From assembly GCA_034435035.1 (NCBI GenBank), contig DAOTXW010000089.1, forward strand, positions 34,790 through 98,789: DNA of 64,000 nucleotides. Reading direction: 5' to 3'. Numbering within the stretch: position 1 is the first letter of the stretch; every line of letters starts with the position of its first letter. Shown in pieces: positions 32,178 through 41,309 of this stretch. The notes under the pieces are model-generated. The model was not told where the DNA came from, did no database searches, and saw only the letters and a program-made list of their open reading frames with translations. The DNA is from JAHEME01 sp034435035. GTDB lineage: Bacteria; Chloroflexota; Anaerolineae; Aggregatilineales; UBA3940. The position numbers and the translations under genes are program-made.

Positions 32178-33416
32178 TCAGGCACCCTGAAGGCGGTCGG
32201 TCTGGCCCGCAGCCGCCTCGGCAATGCACATGCGGTATACATCAATCCACTGATCGGCCAGCGTATCCCAATTAAACTCCTCGACCATCAAGCGGCGCCC
32301 TCGTTCGGCCTGGGCGCGCGCCCAGGCCGGATCAGCCAGCACATTGAGGATAGCCTCGACCAGCGCATTAACATCGCCAAAGGTAACCGATTGGGCAACC
32401 TTTTCACTGACAAGGCGGGTAGATAACCCGCAGCGGTCAGTTGTGATGGTCGGCGTTGCGTTAAGCAGCGCCTCCATGACTGTGATCCCCTGTATCTCAT
32501 ATCGGGAGGGCAGCACATAGACATCGGATGCCCGGTATGCAGCAGCTTTGGTGCGATCATCGCCGATATACCCTACAAAGCGCACCGCACTGCTGATTCC
32601 GAGGCGCTCAATCTGGCTTCCAATCTCAGCCTGAACTCCATCGTCTGGCCCTGCCAGCATGAGGATCGCGTCGGGATGAACCTTGAGCACATGCGCAAAC
32701 GCATCAACGAGGAATTCGGGCCCCTTAATACGGTTCAGGCGAGCCAGAAAGCCCACCACCGGGCGATTTTCCGGGATGTCCCACTGGCGCTTGAATGCCT
32801 TTACATCAACCTCGAAGTCATAGGCTGTTACATCGATTCCGTTGGGGATGATGATGATCCGGCGCTCCGGAACGCCCAGCGCCCGGTACTGCTCTGCTTC
32901 CATATTGGTCAGCGCGTGCAGCCGCGACGCATTACGCAGCAGGCGGCGCCCATAAACGGCGTCATAAATGTGCTTCAGGGTGGTGCGGCCCAGCTCGGGC
33001 GGCAGGCCACCCTGCGGCATCACGATATACGGGAGCTTGAATCGCCGCAATCCGGGCAGCGCATATACATTCTGGAGCGTGCGAAACTCATGCAGGTGGA
33101 TCACATCAAATTCCTTCATCAGATGCGCCAGCCGCTGCCCGAAGCCCAGTGGGATGAACAACCGGTTCCACGCCATCGCGTTGCTGAGGTTGGGAAAACG
33201 ACGCACCTTAACGCCATCGATCAGCTGCTCACCTGCCGGGGAGCGAAAATTAGCATCCAGCGCATCCGTCGTATAGATGAGCACATCATGGCCGCGCTCA
33301 ACCAGCCGTTTGTTCAATTCGTAGGCGACGCGGACAGGCCCTCCATACGCCCAGGCGGGGTTGAAGTAAGGCACGATGTGAAGGATGCGCAGCCGGTCGG
33401 GGGCAGAATTCGTCAT
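32178..33416 (-). CDS. Glycosyltransferase family 4
   Basis: 412-residue GT-B transferase. The N-terminal part begins RILHIVPYFNPAWAYGGPVRVAYEL; the donor domain has GFLARLNRIKGPEFL, a LAGPDDG loop, and the acidic E-x7-E motif region SRYEIQGITVMEALL. Note that Gly is replaced near the second Glu compared with the usual EGFPLxxxE. ATG at 33416 lies 6 bases after the previous gene's stop. It is 11 bases ahead of asnB. Donor and linkage cannot be read. Confidence 0.9.
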   Translation of the reverse strand: MTNSAPDRLRILHIVPYFNPAWAYGGPVRVAYELNKRLVERGHDVLIYTTDALDANFRSPAGEQLIDGVKVRRFPNLSNAMAWNRLFIPLGFGQRLAHLMKEFDVIHLHEFRTLQNVYALPGLRRFKLPYIVMPQGGLPPELGRTTLKHIYDAVYGRRLLRNASRLHALTNMEAEQYRALGVPERRIIIIPNGIDVTAYDFEVDVKAFKRQWDIPENRPVVGFLARLNRIKGPEFLVDAFAHVLKVHPDAILMLAGPDDGVQAEIGSQIERLGISSAVRFVGYIGDDRTKAAAYRASDVYVLPSRYEIQGITVMEALLNATPTITTDRCGLSTRLVSEKVAQSVTFGDVNALVEAILNVLADPAWARAQAERGRRLMVEEFNWDTLADQWIDVYRMCIAEAAAGQTDRLQGA

Positions 33417-33422
33417 AGTGCT

Positions 33423-35321
33423 TCAGGGCAGGACACGCCAGACCTGGGCTCCTTCCTGCTCAAATACCAGTTCCAGCCATGCCTGGTCAGCAGGCAGCGA
33501 GTGGAGAGGATACCATGTATCCTCAGGCCAGCGCCAGCGCATTACACCGGGAGAAGTCGAAAATGAGCCAGGGTCTGCCACAAGTTGTGGAATGATAATG
33601 TAGGCAACTTCATGCTCCAGGAGCAGGTCATGGGCATCCGGGCGCCCCAGATCGAAATACACCTCGCGGAGCGCTGCCGTTCGAGTATAAAGAGGCTCAG
33701 CCCCGGAGAAGAATGGCTGCTCTCGGAAGGCAACGCTCTCCCTTTCGGCTATCACCGGAACCCAGTGCCCCTCGAAACCGACCGGGTAATTGAGAATCAG
33801 CGCCTCTTCAGGGGCATTCTCCCGCAGATAGGTCATCGCGGCAAGATCGGCCTGCGAGGAGAACGCCCCATAGAAGCTGATCCAGGGGCGAGTCACCCTC
33901 AGCAACGGCCGCTGCGCCAACACCACCAGCATCAGAATGAAAAGCCCGGCGGCCGGCAGCGCAGTTGAAGCCAGGCGCGGCAGTGTGAACCGCCATCTAT
34001 CCAACAGACGGTCCAGGGCCAGCGCAGCCAGATAAGGATAAGCAATGATCGGGCCGTGCCACGCGACACTGAAGGGATATACATATCGCATCAGGTCAAG
34101 GCCTGTTACATCGACAACTCTATCAACCGCACCAAACAAAGAGAAATCGACGATCAGGATGACCCACACAACCATCAGCATGTCAGGTAGCCACCGTCGG
34201 CGGGCAGCGATCACAAGGCCGCCGAGCGCCAGGAGGGGTATCAGGCCCCCCTGATACAGGATCAGCTGCGAAAGATGGTCAAGGCTCAACGTGAAGGGGG
34301 AAACAATATGATCGGCCAGGAACAGAGGCCATACCCGCAGGAGCCAGGGGATTGTCAGCGCCAGACCAAGACCGGGGATCATGACAAACAGCCGGACCCA
34401 GACTGCCCATGTCCTGTGCTGACTCTGGCTGAGCCAGAAAGCGACGTAGAACGGCACATAGCCGATGAGCAGGATAATGATCGTATCGGGATGAGTCAGC
34501 GCCACGGCTGCCAGCGCCACAGCTGACCATATCACGGGCTCCTGACTCTTGAAGCGCGTGGACTGGAATGCCAGTACCAGGAAGAGGGCCACAAACAGGA
34601 AGCCCAGAACCGAGGTATAGGCGGCATCCATGACGGTCAGAAACAGCCCCATCCCGGCAACCATCATGAGGGGCAGCAGCCAGCGAGCACGTGGACGGCC
34701 CGGCATCAGCGTTTCCGCCAAGTCAATGCCCAGTAGCCCCAGCAGGCCAGCTGCAATATGCGAGAAGGGCAGCATCACCTGATGCAGCGGCAGCCTGAGC
34801 AGGTCAGAGAAGAAGGCCCACCAGACGAACGCAGAAGGCGAATACAGATACTCAACTTCTGGATGCCAGGGGGAGAGGGTATGGATCGTTCCCCCTTCTC
34901 GTACCATCAGCGCCAGATACCCGAAGCCCTGGGCATCGGTGTCCAGCGGCAGGAAAAGCGTGAGTGCCGGCACAAAGAAAATGCTGAAGATTAGCAGATG
35001 AAAGAGGATATCAGGCAGCACCACAGCGGGCGTACTGGAATCATGGCGGCGGCCATGCCTGGCGAGTTTCGCCCAGCCTGCCAGACCTGCGGCTACCAGC
35101 ACCGCGAAGGCCGCGAGCATAACGGGCAGGCTATAGCCGATCACGGAAGCCAGGTCACTGAAGACGACGCTCTGTATGGCCATGGCGAGCGCCACTCCCA
35201 CTCGCCAGGATAGGCCCAGGCGCTGGAGCCTCAGCTGATAGAGGAGCCAGCCAGGAGCGCCGGCCACCACGCCAAGCGCAGCCAGATTAACAAGGGCGGC
35301 CAGCCCCATGCTGATGGTCAT
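33423..35321 (-). CDS. Polytopic membrane protein, GT-C-like
   Basis: 632 residues with about 12 to 14 hydrophobic segments and a soluble C-terminal part of about 120 residues. A large loop after the third or fourth helix contains LPLDTDAQGFGYLALMVREGG, whose Asp residues sit where GT-C lipid-linked glycosyltransferases keep their catalytic acid. It is probably a membrane glycosyltransferase or polymerase using a polyprenyl-linked donor (inference). Start codon overlaps the previous gene's stop by the 4-base ATGA. Confidence 0.7.
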   Translation of the reverse strand: MTISMGLAALVNLAALGVVAGAPGWLLYQLRLQRLGLSWRVGVALAMAIQSVVFSDLASVIGYSLPVMLAAFAVLVAAGLAGWAKLARHGRRHDSSTPAVVLPDILFHLLIFSIFFVPALTLFLPLDTDAQGFGYLALMVREGGTIHTLSPWHPEVEYLYSPSAFVWWAFFSDLLRLPLHQVMLPFSHIAAGLLGLLGIDLAETLMPGRPRARWLLPLMMVAGMGLFLTVMDAAYTSVLGFLFVALFLVLAFQSTRFKSQEPVIWSAVALAAVALTHPDTIIILLIGYVPFYVAFWLSQSQHRTWAVWVRLFVMIPGLGLALTIPWLLRVWPLFLADHIVSPFTLSLDHLSQLILYQGGLIPLLALGGLVIAARRRWLPDMLMVVWVILIVDFSLFGAVDRVVDVTGLDLMRYVYPFSVAWHGPIIAYPYLAALALDRLLDRWRFTLPRLASTALPAAGLFILMLVVLAQRPLLRVTRPWISFYGAFSSQADLAAMTYLRENAPEEALILNYPVGFEGHWVPVIAERESVAFREQPFFSGAEPLYTRTAALREVYFDLGRPDAHDLLLEHEVAYIIIPQLVADPGSFSTSPGVMRWRWPEDTWYPLHSLPADQAWLELVFEQEGAQVWRVLP

Positions 35322-36499
35322 GCCGTTTGCCCCACATGCTGCAGCAGCAGGCTCTCAAACTCATCAGCGATCACACCCCAGTCACAGTGTGACTCGACAA
35401 ACCGGCGCCCCAGCGCTCCGAGGCGCTGTGCCTGATGGCGAATCGACAGCGCCACCGTTACATGATCATCGGTGGGCGCATACACGACCCCATGCCCCTC
35501 GCCAACATCCCGCACTACGCCCGGCAATGGAGAGGCGATCACCGGTTTTGCGGCAGCCATATACTCATACAGTTTGATCGGGACAATATGCTCGGTTGCG
35601 GGCACCGTATGGAAAGGTAGCAAGCATACATCCGCTGCCGCCACCAGCGCCGGGATCCGGTCATAAGGCACCCGTCCGGTCAGGATCAAACGGTCTCCAG
35701 TCTTCTCCATCTTGATGCGATTGAGATGTGAATAGTCGTCTCCATCACCAACGACTATCAGGCGAACGCCTGACGGTGCGTCAGACAGCGAGGCAGCGAC
35801 TTCCCTCACCCCGGAGAAAGGGTAAAGCCAGCCCATAAAGAGAAGGACATACTCATCCCGGCCAATGCCCAACCGTCTTCGCTCTATTATGCCGTCTGCC
35901 TCAGGAGAGAAGTGCTCAAGATCGACGCCTGTCCGCAGAGTCCGAGCGTGCTCGGATTTGACGCCCATGCGCACGGCATAGTCGAGCAGATGATCATTGA
36001 TTACCACCACTTCATCGGCCTGCTGAAACAGAATCCGCTCCACCTGATGGGCGATAGGCTGCAAGGCAGGGCTGGGCACAATGGTATGCAGCGCATCAAT
36101 GACGTGGAATACCAGCGGGATCCGGTAGCGACGTGCCAGTGCCAGAGCTGGCAGACCCGTGCTGAGCGCATAAGTCACAATGACATCCGGGCGAGTCCTG
36201 CGGATCAGGCGCTCAAGCTCACGATAGTGTGTGATCATGGAACTGGGGCGTGCCAGTGCTGACAGGCTAAGTGTGGCGGGCCTGACAAGCCGGATGGATG
36301 CCCCGGGATAAATGCGCGCCGCATTATCCCATTCCGCCCGCGGAGAATAGAACGGCTCTCGCGGCCAGTGCTCCCGCAGAATGGGGTAATCCAGCACCGT
36401 TACCTGATGCCCCCGGAGCGAAAGACGCTCAAACAGATGGTGCTGTTGATGCGGCCCCCGCTGCAACCAATCTGTTTCCTGGATGACCGCAGCATGCAT
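35318..36499 (-). CDS. Glycosyltransferase family 4
   Basis: 393-residue GT-B transferase. Seen: an N-terminal VIQETDWLQRGPHQQHHLFERLSLRGHQVTV domain, donor-domain strand VLLFMGWLYPFSGVREVA, and a GRVPYDRIPALVAAADVCLLPF segment; the E-x7-E region reads HIVPIKLYEYMAAAKPV, an arrangement often found in sugar transferases acting on large acceptors. It ends by ATGA overlap with the membrane protein gene. The family is secure and the substrate unknown. Confidence 0.88.
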   Translation of the reverse strand: MHAAVIQETDWLQRGPHQQHHLFERLSLRGHQVTVLDYPILREHWPREPFYSPRAEWDNAARIYPGASIRLVRPATLSLSALARPSSMITHYRELERLIRRTRPDVIVTYALSTGLPALALARRYRIPLVFHVIDALHTIVPSPALQPIAHQVERILFQQADEVVVINDHLLDYAVRMGVKSEHARTLRTGVDLEHFSPEADGIIERRRLGIGRDEYVLLFMGWLYPFSGVREVAASLSDAPSGVRLIVVGDGDDYSHLNRIKMEKTGDRLILTGRVPYDRIPALVAAADVCLLPFHTVPATEHIVPIKLYEYMAAAKPVIASPLPGVVRDVGEGHGVVYAPTDDHVTVALSIRHQAQRLGALGRRFVESHCDWGVIADEFESLLLQHVGQTA

Positions 36500-36502
36500 G
36501 GA

Positions 36503-38371
36503 CTATGGCTCCGCGATCCTGGGCTGAAGGTCGATGCTGGTCTTACGTGGCGGCAGCGTGGTACGGAGAATGCGCATGATATGCACACCTTGCTGCTCAT
36601 GAACCGTCTCGAAGATCTGAGCATCCCAGATATGGCGGTAAAACTCAGAATCCTGCCAGCTCAGACGATCATTATAGATCGCCGCGACGCTGGAAGAATG
36701 CACGAGGTAATCGAACCCTTCGAGATCGGCGAGGTTCAGGGGGTAGCGAACTGTGATATTAAAGTCCGTCAAATAATAGGCCAGCCGGCCATCCATCACC
36801 ATGATCCGATCACGCTGTGGATCCATGTTTGACCGAATATAGAGGGCAAGATCGTAGACCCCCCCTTTCACCTGGCGTATCCGTTGCTCCTCAGGCAGCA
36901 GCGGTTGGCTGAGCGCATAGTACACTGCACCGATGCGATCGCGGGCGCCCCACAACACCAGCAGGCCCAGGAGGGCACCCACGCCGAGCCGCCATGCTAT
37001 GCGCGGCAGGAGGGTCCATCGAGAGAGGCGATCCAGCACCCATGCCACAGGGCGTGCAGCCCAGATGGCGAGTATCGGCAGGATCACCACCAAAAAACGA
37101 GGATCGAAGGAAAAGCGCGCCCACCATGCCAGCCAGTATGGCACCGCCATGGCCGCCAGCAACAGATCGCCCGGGAAGCTACCATCTGGCCTGCGAAGCA
37201 GGGCCCATCCGCTACGAGCAGCGAGCCCGAACCCAATCAGCCATCCTCCTGTATAGATCAGCGCGAGTCCTCCCCCGAAATCCCGGGGCCATGCCAGCGG
37301 CGGAAGCAAGCCCATTACCCCAACAGATGGCTCAAGCAGATGGTACTCCCCTGCGATAGGCACGATGTTGCGCAATCCGCCGATCATCCCATTGCGGATG
37401 TACCATGGCAGAGCCAGAGCCAACGCTGGAAGCAGGAAGCCGATAAGCCCGCGCCCCGCTCGCCTCAGTCTGCCTGAGACTCGCTGATAGCGTGTGCTTA
37501 ACAGCCAGATCGGGGGCACGAGTGCGAGGCTCGGCACCGCTGTCAGCGCGGACTGTTTGGTGAGTACCGCGATGCCCAGCAGAATACCTGCCAGCCAGGC
37601 GTCGCGGTCGGCGCCCGAATGCCACCAGTCGAAGGCATAGACCAGCGCCAGCAGCATGGGAAAGGCAGCCGGGATGTCTGCGTAATCCAGGCTGGCATTC
37701 TGGACATACAGCGGCGTAACTGCCAGCAGCACGCCCGCGAGCAGCGACCAGCGTCTATCCAGTACCCGCCGCGCCAGCAAAATCGTCACTCCCAGGAGGC
37801 CCGTCGCCGCTACCACGTTCAGCAACTTCGCCAGATGTTCGTTGGCCTGCCCTGCCGCAAACCATGTGGCAGCAAAGGTCAAGGGCACCACCGGTGGGTA
37901 TCCCCAGACATCCGGAGGCAGCGTGCGGCCCTGATAGATCAGCCTGGCCTGCAGACCATGTCTGGACAGGGTATCGTCGCCGATGAACGGGTAGTACAGT
38001 GAATGGATCAGGCTAATCACTGCAGAACCAAGCATCGCCCACAGCATCAAAGCCTGCCCGTCCAGTCGGGCAAGGCGCCTCCCCAGCTGGCGCAGAGCAG
38101 CAGGCGCCCCACGCCCCGATACGCCGTGGTTAAGCGCCACCCCTACAGCGCCACCGCTGATTACCACCAGCAGGGCTGCTCCCCCGGTAAGCGCGCGGCC
38201 GGGAATAAGCCCGATCCAGAATAGAGCCCATGCCAGCCCGCCCACACTGAGCGCCACAGTCGTAAGAGCTCGCTGGAGCCCACCGCTATGGGGCGCGCTG
38301 ATCCGTTGAACTAAGGGCCAGAAGTACAGATAGCCCAGCGGAATAAGCAGGAATGCCCGTGGAGAGAACAT
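36503..38371 (-). CDS. GT39/ArnT-like membrane glycosyltransferase
   Basis: 622-residue polytopic membrane protein of the GT-C fold (PMT/ArnT superfamily). After about four helices comes a large extracytoplasmic loop with YPFIGDDTLSRHGLQARLIYQG; the paired Asp residues correspond to the catalytic Asp of GT-C enzymes, and GYPPVVPLTFA follows. About 12 more helices and a soluble C-terminal region (about 520-622) complete it. Such enzymes move sugars from polyprenyl phosphate to a lipid or protein acceptor on the outer face. Its start has no ribosome site; upstream is a methyltransferase gene 27 bases away. Confidence 0.82.
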   Translation of the reverse strand: MFSPRAFLLIPLGYLYFWPLVQRISAPHSGGLQRALTTVALSVGGLAWALFWIGLIPGRALTGGAALLVVISGGAVGVALNHGVSGRGAPAALRQLGRRLARLDGQALMLWAMLGSAVISLIHSLYYPFIGDDTLSRHGLQARLIYQGRTLPPDVWGYPPVVPLTFAATWFAAGQANEHLAKLLNVVAATGLLGVTILLARRVLDRRWSLLAGVLLAVTPLYVQNASLDYADIPAAFPMLLALVYAFDWWHSGADRDAWLAGILLGIAVLTKQSALTAVPSLALVPPIWLLSTRYQRVSGRLRRAGRGLIGFLLPALALALPWYIRNGMIGGLRNIVPIAGEYHLLEPSVGVMGLLPPLAWPRDFGGGLALIYTGGWLIGFGLAARSGWALLRRPDGSFPGDLLLAAMAVPYWLAWWARFSFDPRFLVVILPILAIWAARPVAWVLDRLSRWTLLPRIAWRLGVGALLGLLVLWGARDRIGAVYYALSQPLLPEEQRIRQVKGGVYDLALYIRSNMDPQRDRIMVMDGRLAYYLTDFNITVRYPLNLADLEGFDYLVHSSSVAAIYNDRLSWQDSEFYRHIWDAQIFETVHEQQGVHIMRILRTTLPPRKTSIDLQPRIAEP

Positions 38372-38398
38372 GGCAGGCTGGAGCGCGCCTTCTGCGGA

Positions 38399-39112
38399 CT
38401 ACCAGGCTCCCGGAGCGGGCCTGGTGGCTACGAGAACGAAATAGCGTGGCGCCAGCCTGCGAACCGGCTGGACTGCAGGTGAGGTTCGAGTATCGGGGTG
38501 GAATACCAGATGATACAGCTTACGCAAGTAGCGATTGGTTATCGGAACCTGCTGCCGCTGACCGTACAGGACATCGCCTGGCATCACAAAGCCTGCTTTT
38601 ATCAGTTCGTCAGCCAACTCCGCCGGCGTGAATTCCCGAACATGAAAGCGGTTGACAGGGCGATCTTCGAGTGTTCGGGCGGTCGGCGAAGTCACGATAC
38701 GATTGGGGCTGGATATTATCAGCGTGCCCCCCTCTGCAAGCTGCTGATACAGTTGCCCCAGGGCGCGCCGGAAGTCCGGCACATGCTCAATCGTCTCAAA
38801 GCAGACGATCAGATCGTAGGGATAGCTACCGCAAAATTCGGTGATATCCCCGACCTGGAAGCGGATTGCCGGTGCCGCATAATGCTCACTGGCATAAGCA
38901 ATGACTGCAGGCTGAATGTCCACCCCGTCAACCGTCAGGGCACCCGCATCAGCCAGCAGCCGTGAACCGTAACCGACACCACATGCTATGTCGAGAACGC
39001 GCTTGCCGCGGGCGTAAGCGCTCGCAAATAGGTAACGCTGAACATGATCTTCTTCAATTCGCCGCGGCGCGCTGCCCGGCACAAAATACTCGCCGGTGAA
39101 TGGCAGCGCCAT
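38399..39112 (-). CDS. SAM-dependent methyltransferase, class I
   Basis: 237-residue Rossmann-like methyltransferase. Motif I is VLDIACGVGYGSRLLADAG (39-57), motif II VDGVDIQPAVI, and the post-I motif IVCFETIEHVPDF. It probably methylates a sugar in the glycan or a nucleotide-sugar, by context. It lies between the nucleotide-sugar dehydrogenase (2-base gap) and the GT39-like gene, same strand. Confidence 0.88.
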   Translation of the reverse strand: MALPFTGEYFVPGSAPRRIEEDHVQRYLFASAYARGKRVLDIACGVGYGSRLLADAGALTVDGVDIQPAVIAYASEHYAAPAIRFQVGDITEFCGSYPYDLIVCFETIEHVPDFRRALGQLYQQLAEGGTLIISSPNRIVTSPTARTLEDRPVNRFHVREFTPAELADELIKAGFVMPGDVLYGQRQQVPITNRYLRKLYHLVFHPDTRTSPAVQPVRRLAPRYFVLVATRPAPGAW

Positions 39113-39114
39113 CG

Positions 39115-40323
39115 CTACTGATACGTTCGGATGATGGCGGTACGCATGGCCTGTACAATTCCTGCGCGACTGTGCTCAAGCTCAGCCGTGATCTTGTCAT
39201 GTGGGACCAGAATGGCCAGCATATCTGCGCCCCGCGACACTTCCTCCAGAGAAGGATACTGCATTCCCTCGATCAGCGGATCATAGTGCGTGATTTGATA
39301 TCCATCTTCCATCAGGAGCCTGGCAACCTCAAGCGCCGGGCTCTCACGGAGATCGTCGGTATTTGGCTTATAGGACGCACCGAGCAGGACGATCCTGGGC
39401 GAGCTGATGCCCGCGACTTCCCGGCGAATCTTGGCGGCTATTTTGTGAGGCATCTCATCATTGATCAAGCGGGAGGTAAAGATCAGGCGTGAATTGGCTG
39501 GATCTACCTCCTTGATAAACCAGGGATCGATGGGGATACAGTGCCCCCCTACGCCAATGCCCGGCATGAGGATATTGACACGGGGATGCTTATTGGCCAG
39601 CGCAATGGCCTCGCGCCCATCGATACCCAGCGTCTCTGCCACCGCATTGAACTCATTGGCAAGCGCAATATTGACATCCCGATAGGAATTCTCCATCAGC
39701 TTGACCAACTCTGCCGTAATGTCGTCAGTCTTATACAGCTGCCCTTTCACAAAACAGGCGTACACCTCGGCCGCCTTGTTGCGGGTCACCTCGTTAATGC
39801 CCCCGATGATCCGATCGTTATTCACAATCTCGTAGAAGATGTCCCCAGGCAGAATACGCTCGGGGCAGTGGGCAAGATAGATCGTTTCTCCCACCTTGAG
39901 ACCCGTTCGCGCCTCAATAGCCGGCCCCACGCGATCACGGCAGGTGAGCGGTGGAACCGTCGACTCAATGATGATGAGATTACCCGGCCGCAGGAAAGGG
40001 ATGATGCTTTCCACCGCTGCGTCAACAGCGGACATGTCCGCGACCTTTTTGCGATGATCGACCGGGGTAGGCACGGCAATGATGAAGGTGTCACCCTCAC
40101 ACGGGGTCGCCTGGGCATGAAGATTGGCCCGAACGGCTGGATCGTCCATCAGCTGCTGAAGCTCATCCTCTCGGATGTGCATCACGCCATCATTGATCGC
40201 CCGAACAATGTTCTCGTTGATATCGACACCCACCACATGGTGGCCGGCCCTGGCCAGCAGAAGCGCCGCCGGCAAACCCACATAGCCTGTGCCAATTACG
40301 ACGATGGTTTGCTGCTTCACCAT
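39115..40323 (-). CDS. Nucleotide-sugar dehydrogenase (UDP-ManNAc dehydrogenase WecC-like)
   Basis: NAD-dependent four-electron oxidation of a UDP-hexose C6 to the uronic acid. The 402-residue protein has the N-terminal NAD motif VIGTGYVGLPAALLLARAGH, the central EST-PPLT segment, a LMENSYRDVNIALANE helix, the catalytic GIGVGGHCIPIDPWF with the nucleophilic Cys, and a C-terminal LGASYKPNTDDLRESPA. The GGHCIPIDPWF form is typical of UDP-N-acetylmannosamine or glucosamine dehydrogenases (WecC/WbpA) rather than UDP-glucose dehydrogenase. AAGGAAG precedes the ATG. Its product implies an acidic sugar in the glycan. Confidence 0.92.
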   Translation of the reverse strand: MVKQQTIVVIGTGYVGLPAALLLARAGHHVVGVDINENIVRAINDGVMHIREDELQQLMDDPAVRANLHAQATPCEGDTFIIAVPTPVDHRKKVADMSAVDAAVESIIPFLRPGNLIIIESTVPPLTCRDRVGPAIEARTGLKVGETIYLAHCPERILPGDIFYEIVNNDRIIGGINEVTRNKAAEVYACFVKGQLYKTDDITAELVKLMENSYRDVNIALANEFNAVAETLGIDGREAIALANKHPRVNILMPGIGVGGHCIPIDPWFIKEVDPANSRLIFTSRLINDEMPHKIAAKIRREVAGISSPRIVLLGASYKPNTDDLRESPALEVARLLMEDGYQITHYDPLIEGMQYPSLEEVSRGADMLAILVPHDKITAELEHSRAGIVQAMRTAIIRTYQ

Positions 40324-40347
40324 GACTGCTTCCTTATAGCGGAGAGT

Positions 40348-41277
40348 TCACACGCTGCCTGACAGGCCCACCTTATACACCTGACGCTGCCATTCTATCG
40401 TTCGCGGGATGCCCTCTTCAAGTGTGACAGTCGATTGATGTCCGAGGTCACGGCGAGACTTTGAATTGTCAGATCGCTTATCCCGCGTGTTATGCTTCTC
40501 AAAGGGCTGATAGTCGACCAGTGCGTCTGTCTTGCCCAGATAGGCAAGGATCATGTCCGACAGAGCACGGATGTCATGGTATTCATCGCCCGCTATGTTG
40601 TAGACCTCGCCCGGCTTGAAATGGTCCGTGATATTAGCGAGGGTCCGCACACAATCATCAATGTAGGTCGATGAGCGATGATGGCCGAGGTACACCGTAT
40701 AGGGCAGATCGTGCAGGGCATGGTAAACGAAGCGGCAGACAACGCTCCGGTATTCAGAGTACGGCTCACCGGGCCCGTAAGTATTGAACAGCCGCACCCG
40801 TACAGTCTCTGACCCGAAACGATCCGCCGAATTCATGATCTGCATTTCGCTGACCCACTTGGAGATAGCATAATCGTTGAGCTGGCGGATTGGATGCCTG
40901 TCAAGGACATCCTCCGTCATCACACCATCCCAATCGCCATAGACCTCGGAGCTGCTGGCGAAGACCATCCGGAACCCATAACGTTCCTGACAACGGATCA
41001 TGTTCTTGGTGCCTATCACATTGCTCTGCCACATGGTTTCATAGAAATCTTCACCGTTATTGCGGCCAAATTCGGCAGCCAGGTGATAGACCAGATCAAT
41101 AGGCCGGTCTTCAAACAGGCGCTCAACCTGGCGAAAGATGCCTACATCGCAGCGAAGATAGTTAGGGCCTGGCGCATGCAGCCGATCAGCCACCCAGACT
41201 TCATGGCCGCGCTGGCGCAGTTCCTGCGTAAGCGGAGCGCCGACTGCTCCCAGGCCGCCTGTAACCAGAATTCGCAT
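40348..41277 (-). CDS. NAD-dependent sugar epimerase/dehydratase (extended SDR)
   Basis: 309-residue short-chain dehydrogenase of the nucleotide-sugar epimerase group. Seen: Gly-rich NAD motif TGGLGAVGAPL (6-16), a HLAAEFGRNNGEDF segment, Ser in VFASSSEVYG and the catalytic Y-A-I-S-K (in NDYAISKWVSE). The substrate (UDP- or dTDP-sugar) cannot be named. It precedes the nucleotide-sugar dehydrogenase gene by 24 bases, so the two probably act in one nucleotide-sugar path. Confidence 0.9.
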   Translation of the reverse strand: MRILVTGGLGAVGAPLTQELRQRGHEVWVADRLHAPGPNYLRCDVGIFRQVERLFEDRPIDLVYHLAAEFGRNNGEDFYETMWQSNVIGTKNMIRCQERYGFRMVFASSSEVYGDWDGVMTEDVLDRHPIRQLNDYAISKWVSEMQIMNSADRFGSETVRVRLFNTYGPGEPYSEYRSVVCRFVYHALHDLPYTVYLGHHRSSTYIDDCVRTLANITDHFKPGEVYNIAGDEYHDIRALSDMILAYLGKTDALVDYQPFEKHNTRDKRSDNSKSRRDLGHQSTVTLEEGIPRTIEWQRQVYKVGLSGSV

Positions 41278-41309
41278 CGCTGCCTTACTCGCTTTCAGTG
41301 TAAGAGAAA